Assembly (NCBI RefSeq): GCF_016908715.1
Contig: NZ_JAFBEK010000012.1
Location: 1 to 41,690 of the forward strand
Direction: 5' to 3'
Source: Leuconostoc rapi
GTDB lineage: Bacteria; Bacillota; Bacilli; Lactobacillales; Lactobacillaceae
DNA length: 41,690 bases
How positions within the stretch are numbered: position 1 is the first letter of the stretch; each line of letters starts with the position of its first letter. Below the pieces are notes generated by a model, which was not told the DNA's origin, searched no databases, and saw only the letters and a program-made list of their open reading frames with translations. A program made the position numbers and the translations under genes. Below are positions 41,037 to 41,690 of this stretch, in pieces.

Positions 41037-41576
41037 ATGTTTACATTACAAAAACCACAAGCTAATCTAAAAGAGATTATCATAAAAAGTGTCTGGTTCG
41101 GTTTCATTGCTGGTATGATTTCTGGTATGGTCAAGATTGGTTGGGAGAATATTTTTCCACCTCGCACGATCGCCCGTAACTTAATCAATCCCCCACAGCA
41201 TATGGCTATGCAAATTGGCATTCCTAAGAAATTAGTTGAGTCATTTGTCTACTATTCACAAGATCAAAAAGTATTTTGGTTTACACTCATTTTGCATTTT
41301 TCATTCGCAATTGCCTTTTCAATATTGTATGTTTTTGTTTCACAATACTGGTCAAACATTGGTCTTTGGCAGGGTGCTGCTTATGGTATTGTCCTTTGGA
41401 TTGCTTGGCATGTAATCATCATGCCAGCTTTTGGAACAGTACCTGCACCTTGGAATCAGCCATTCGCTGAGCATTTCTCAGAGTTCTTCGGACACATTGT
41501 CTGGGCTTGGGCTATCGCTGCAACCGTTTATTACTTAATTGCTAAAGATAAGCGCGGCCATCTCACAAATATTTAA
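41037..41576 (+). CDS. YagU-like (DUF1440) inner-membrane protein
   Basis: 179 residues from ATG 41037, behind AAAGGAT; an in-frame TTG start six codons earlier overlaps that RBS. Four helices: about 18-38, 82-103, 112-132 and 150-168. Features of the YagU/DUF1440 family: FGFIAGMISGMVKIGWENIFPPR near 20-42, GAAYGIVLWIAWHVIIMPAFGTVPAPW near 114-140 and FGHIVWAW. In E. coli YagU is linked to acid survival; the biochemical role is unknown. It stands alone, 20 bases before the IS3-family element, with no terminator seen. Confidence 0.82.
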   Translation: MFTLQKPQANLKEIIIKSVWFGFIAGMISGMVKIGWENIFPPRTIARNLINPPQHMAMQIGIPKKLVESFVYYSQDQKVFWFTLILHFSFAIAFSILYVFVSQYWSNIGLWQGAAYGIVLWIAWHVIIMPAFGTVPAPWNQPFAEHFSEFFGHIVWAWAIAATVYYLIAKDKRGHLTNI

Positions 41577-41595
41577 TTCAAAAAGGCATCCACAT

Positions 41596-41690
41596 TGAAG
41601 TGAACCCCAATAGTTGGACAAAATAAAATTAATTAACAGACTCAGTGGTGAGTTGCCGATATCGAATCGGCGACAGACCATTGAGTTTTT
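41596..41690 (-). mobile_element. IS3-family insertion sequence, 3' end (partial)
   Basis: The terminal sequence TGAAGTGAACCCCAATAGTTGG starting at 41596 is the kind of end seen in IS150-group IS3 elements (TG..GAACCCCAA...TTGGAC). The orfB stop lies 33 bases inside. The rest is beyond the window edge. Confidence 0.75.
41629..41690 (-). CDS. IS3-family transposase OrfB, C-terminal fragment
   Basis: Minus-strand frame ends LNGLSPIRYRQLTTESVN-stop. 'L.GLSPI.YR' is the conserved tail after the DDE integrase core of IS150-group transposases. The catalytic part is outside the window. Confidence 0.8.
   Translation of the reverse strand, partial: KLNGLSPIRYRQLTTESVN

Noticed and set aside
1-41690. 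CRISPR array, prophage or restriction cluster
   Set aside because: No regularly spaced repeats, no phage structural or integrase genes and no methyltransferase were seen; the GIY-YIG-like protein at 1501 stands alone.

Overview
The window is chromosomal DNA of a low-GC lactic acid bacterium, almost certainly a Leuconostoc or a very close relative. The main anchor is the glucose-6-phosphate dehydrogenase at 16809-18269: 486 residues, no cysteine, and by memory nearly the sequence of the classical Leuconostoc mesenteroides enzyme, with enough substitutions to suggest another species or a divergent strain. Both edges are cut insertion sequences: the 3' end of an IS30-family element on the left (1-93) and the 3' end of an IS3-family element on the right (41596-41690).

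Layout. 94-2340: a gene start beheaded by the IS30 copy, an SLC13/ArsB-like permease, a GIY-YIG-type (T5orf172) protein and tRNA-Ser(GCU). 2390-5162: RecQ, then a small Xre regulator with a membrane partner behind a 19-bp perfect inverted repeat. 5240-9861: a LanFEG/Bcr-like ABC exporter divergent from an agr/LytTR-type two-component system. 9993-16702: a PASTA protein, a DUF5937-ArsR regulator divergent from a DHA2 drug exporter, an NhaC-family transporter behind a T-box with a UAC (Tyr) specifier, another MFS exporter and an unknown protein. 16809-24282: zwf, then oppDFBCA on the other strand. 24429-32019: a likely seven-gene operon with a BceAB-type peptide-resistance ABC transporter, its BceRS system, a second ABC exporter and a membrane-anchored glycerophosphodiesterase. 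32104-34565: an AdcR-type repressor with a metal-binding protein, an aldo/keto reductase and a terminator that contains a parS-like 16-mer. 34573-38587: a YtrA-type GntR regulator with two ABC exporters. 38654-41576: an ECF S component, a structured intergenic region, a BMP-family nucleoside-binding protein and a YagU-like membrane protein.

How the parts fit. The theme is envelope stress and transport: four ABC exporters, two two-component systems and four autoregulated one-component switches (Xre, DUF5937-ArsR, AdcR, YtrA). Several control sites can be read directly: a BceR-box-like dyad, overlapping AdcR boxes over the adcR -10, a YtrA-like dyad over the ytr promoter, and the T-box. All three extracytoplasmic substrate-binding proteins (OppA, the AdcA-like protein, BMP) lack a lipobox cysteine, and in fact any cysteine, so they are probably held by an N-terminal membrane helix and not by a lipid. 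No CRISPR array, prophage or bacteriocin precursor was seen.
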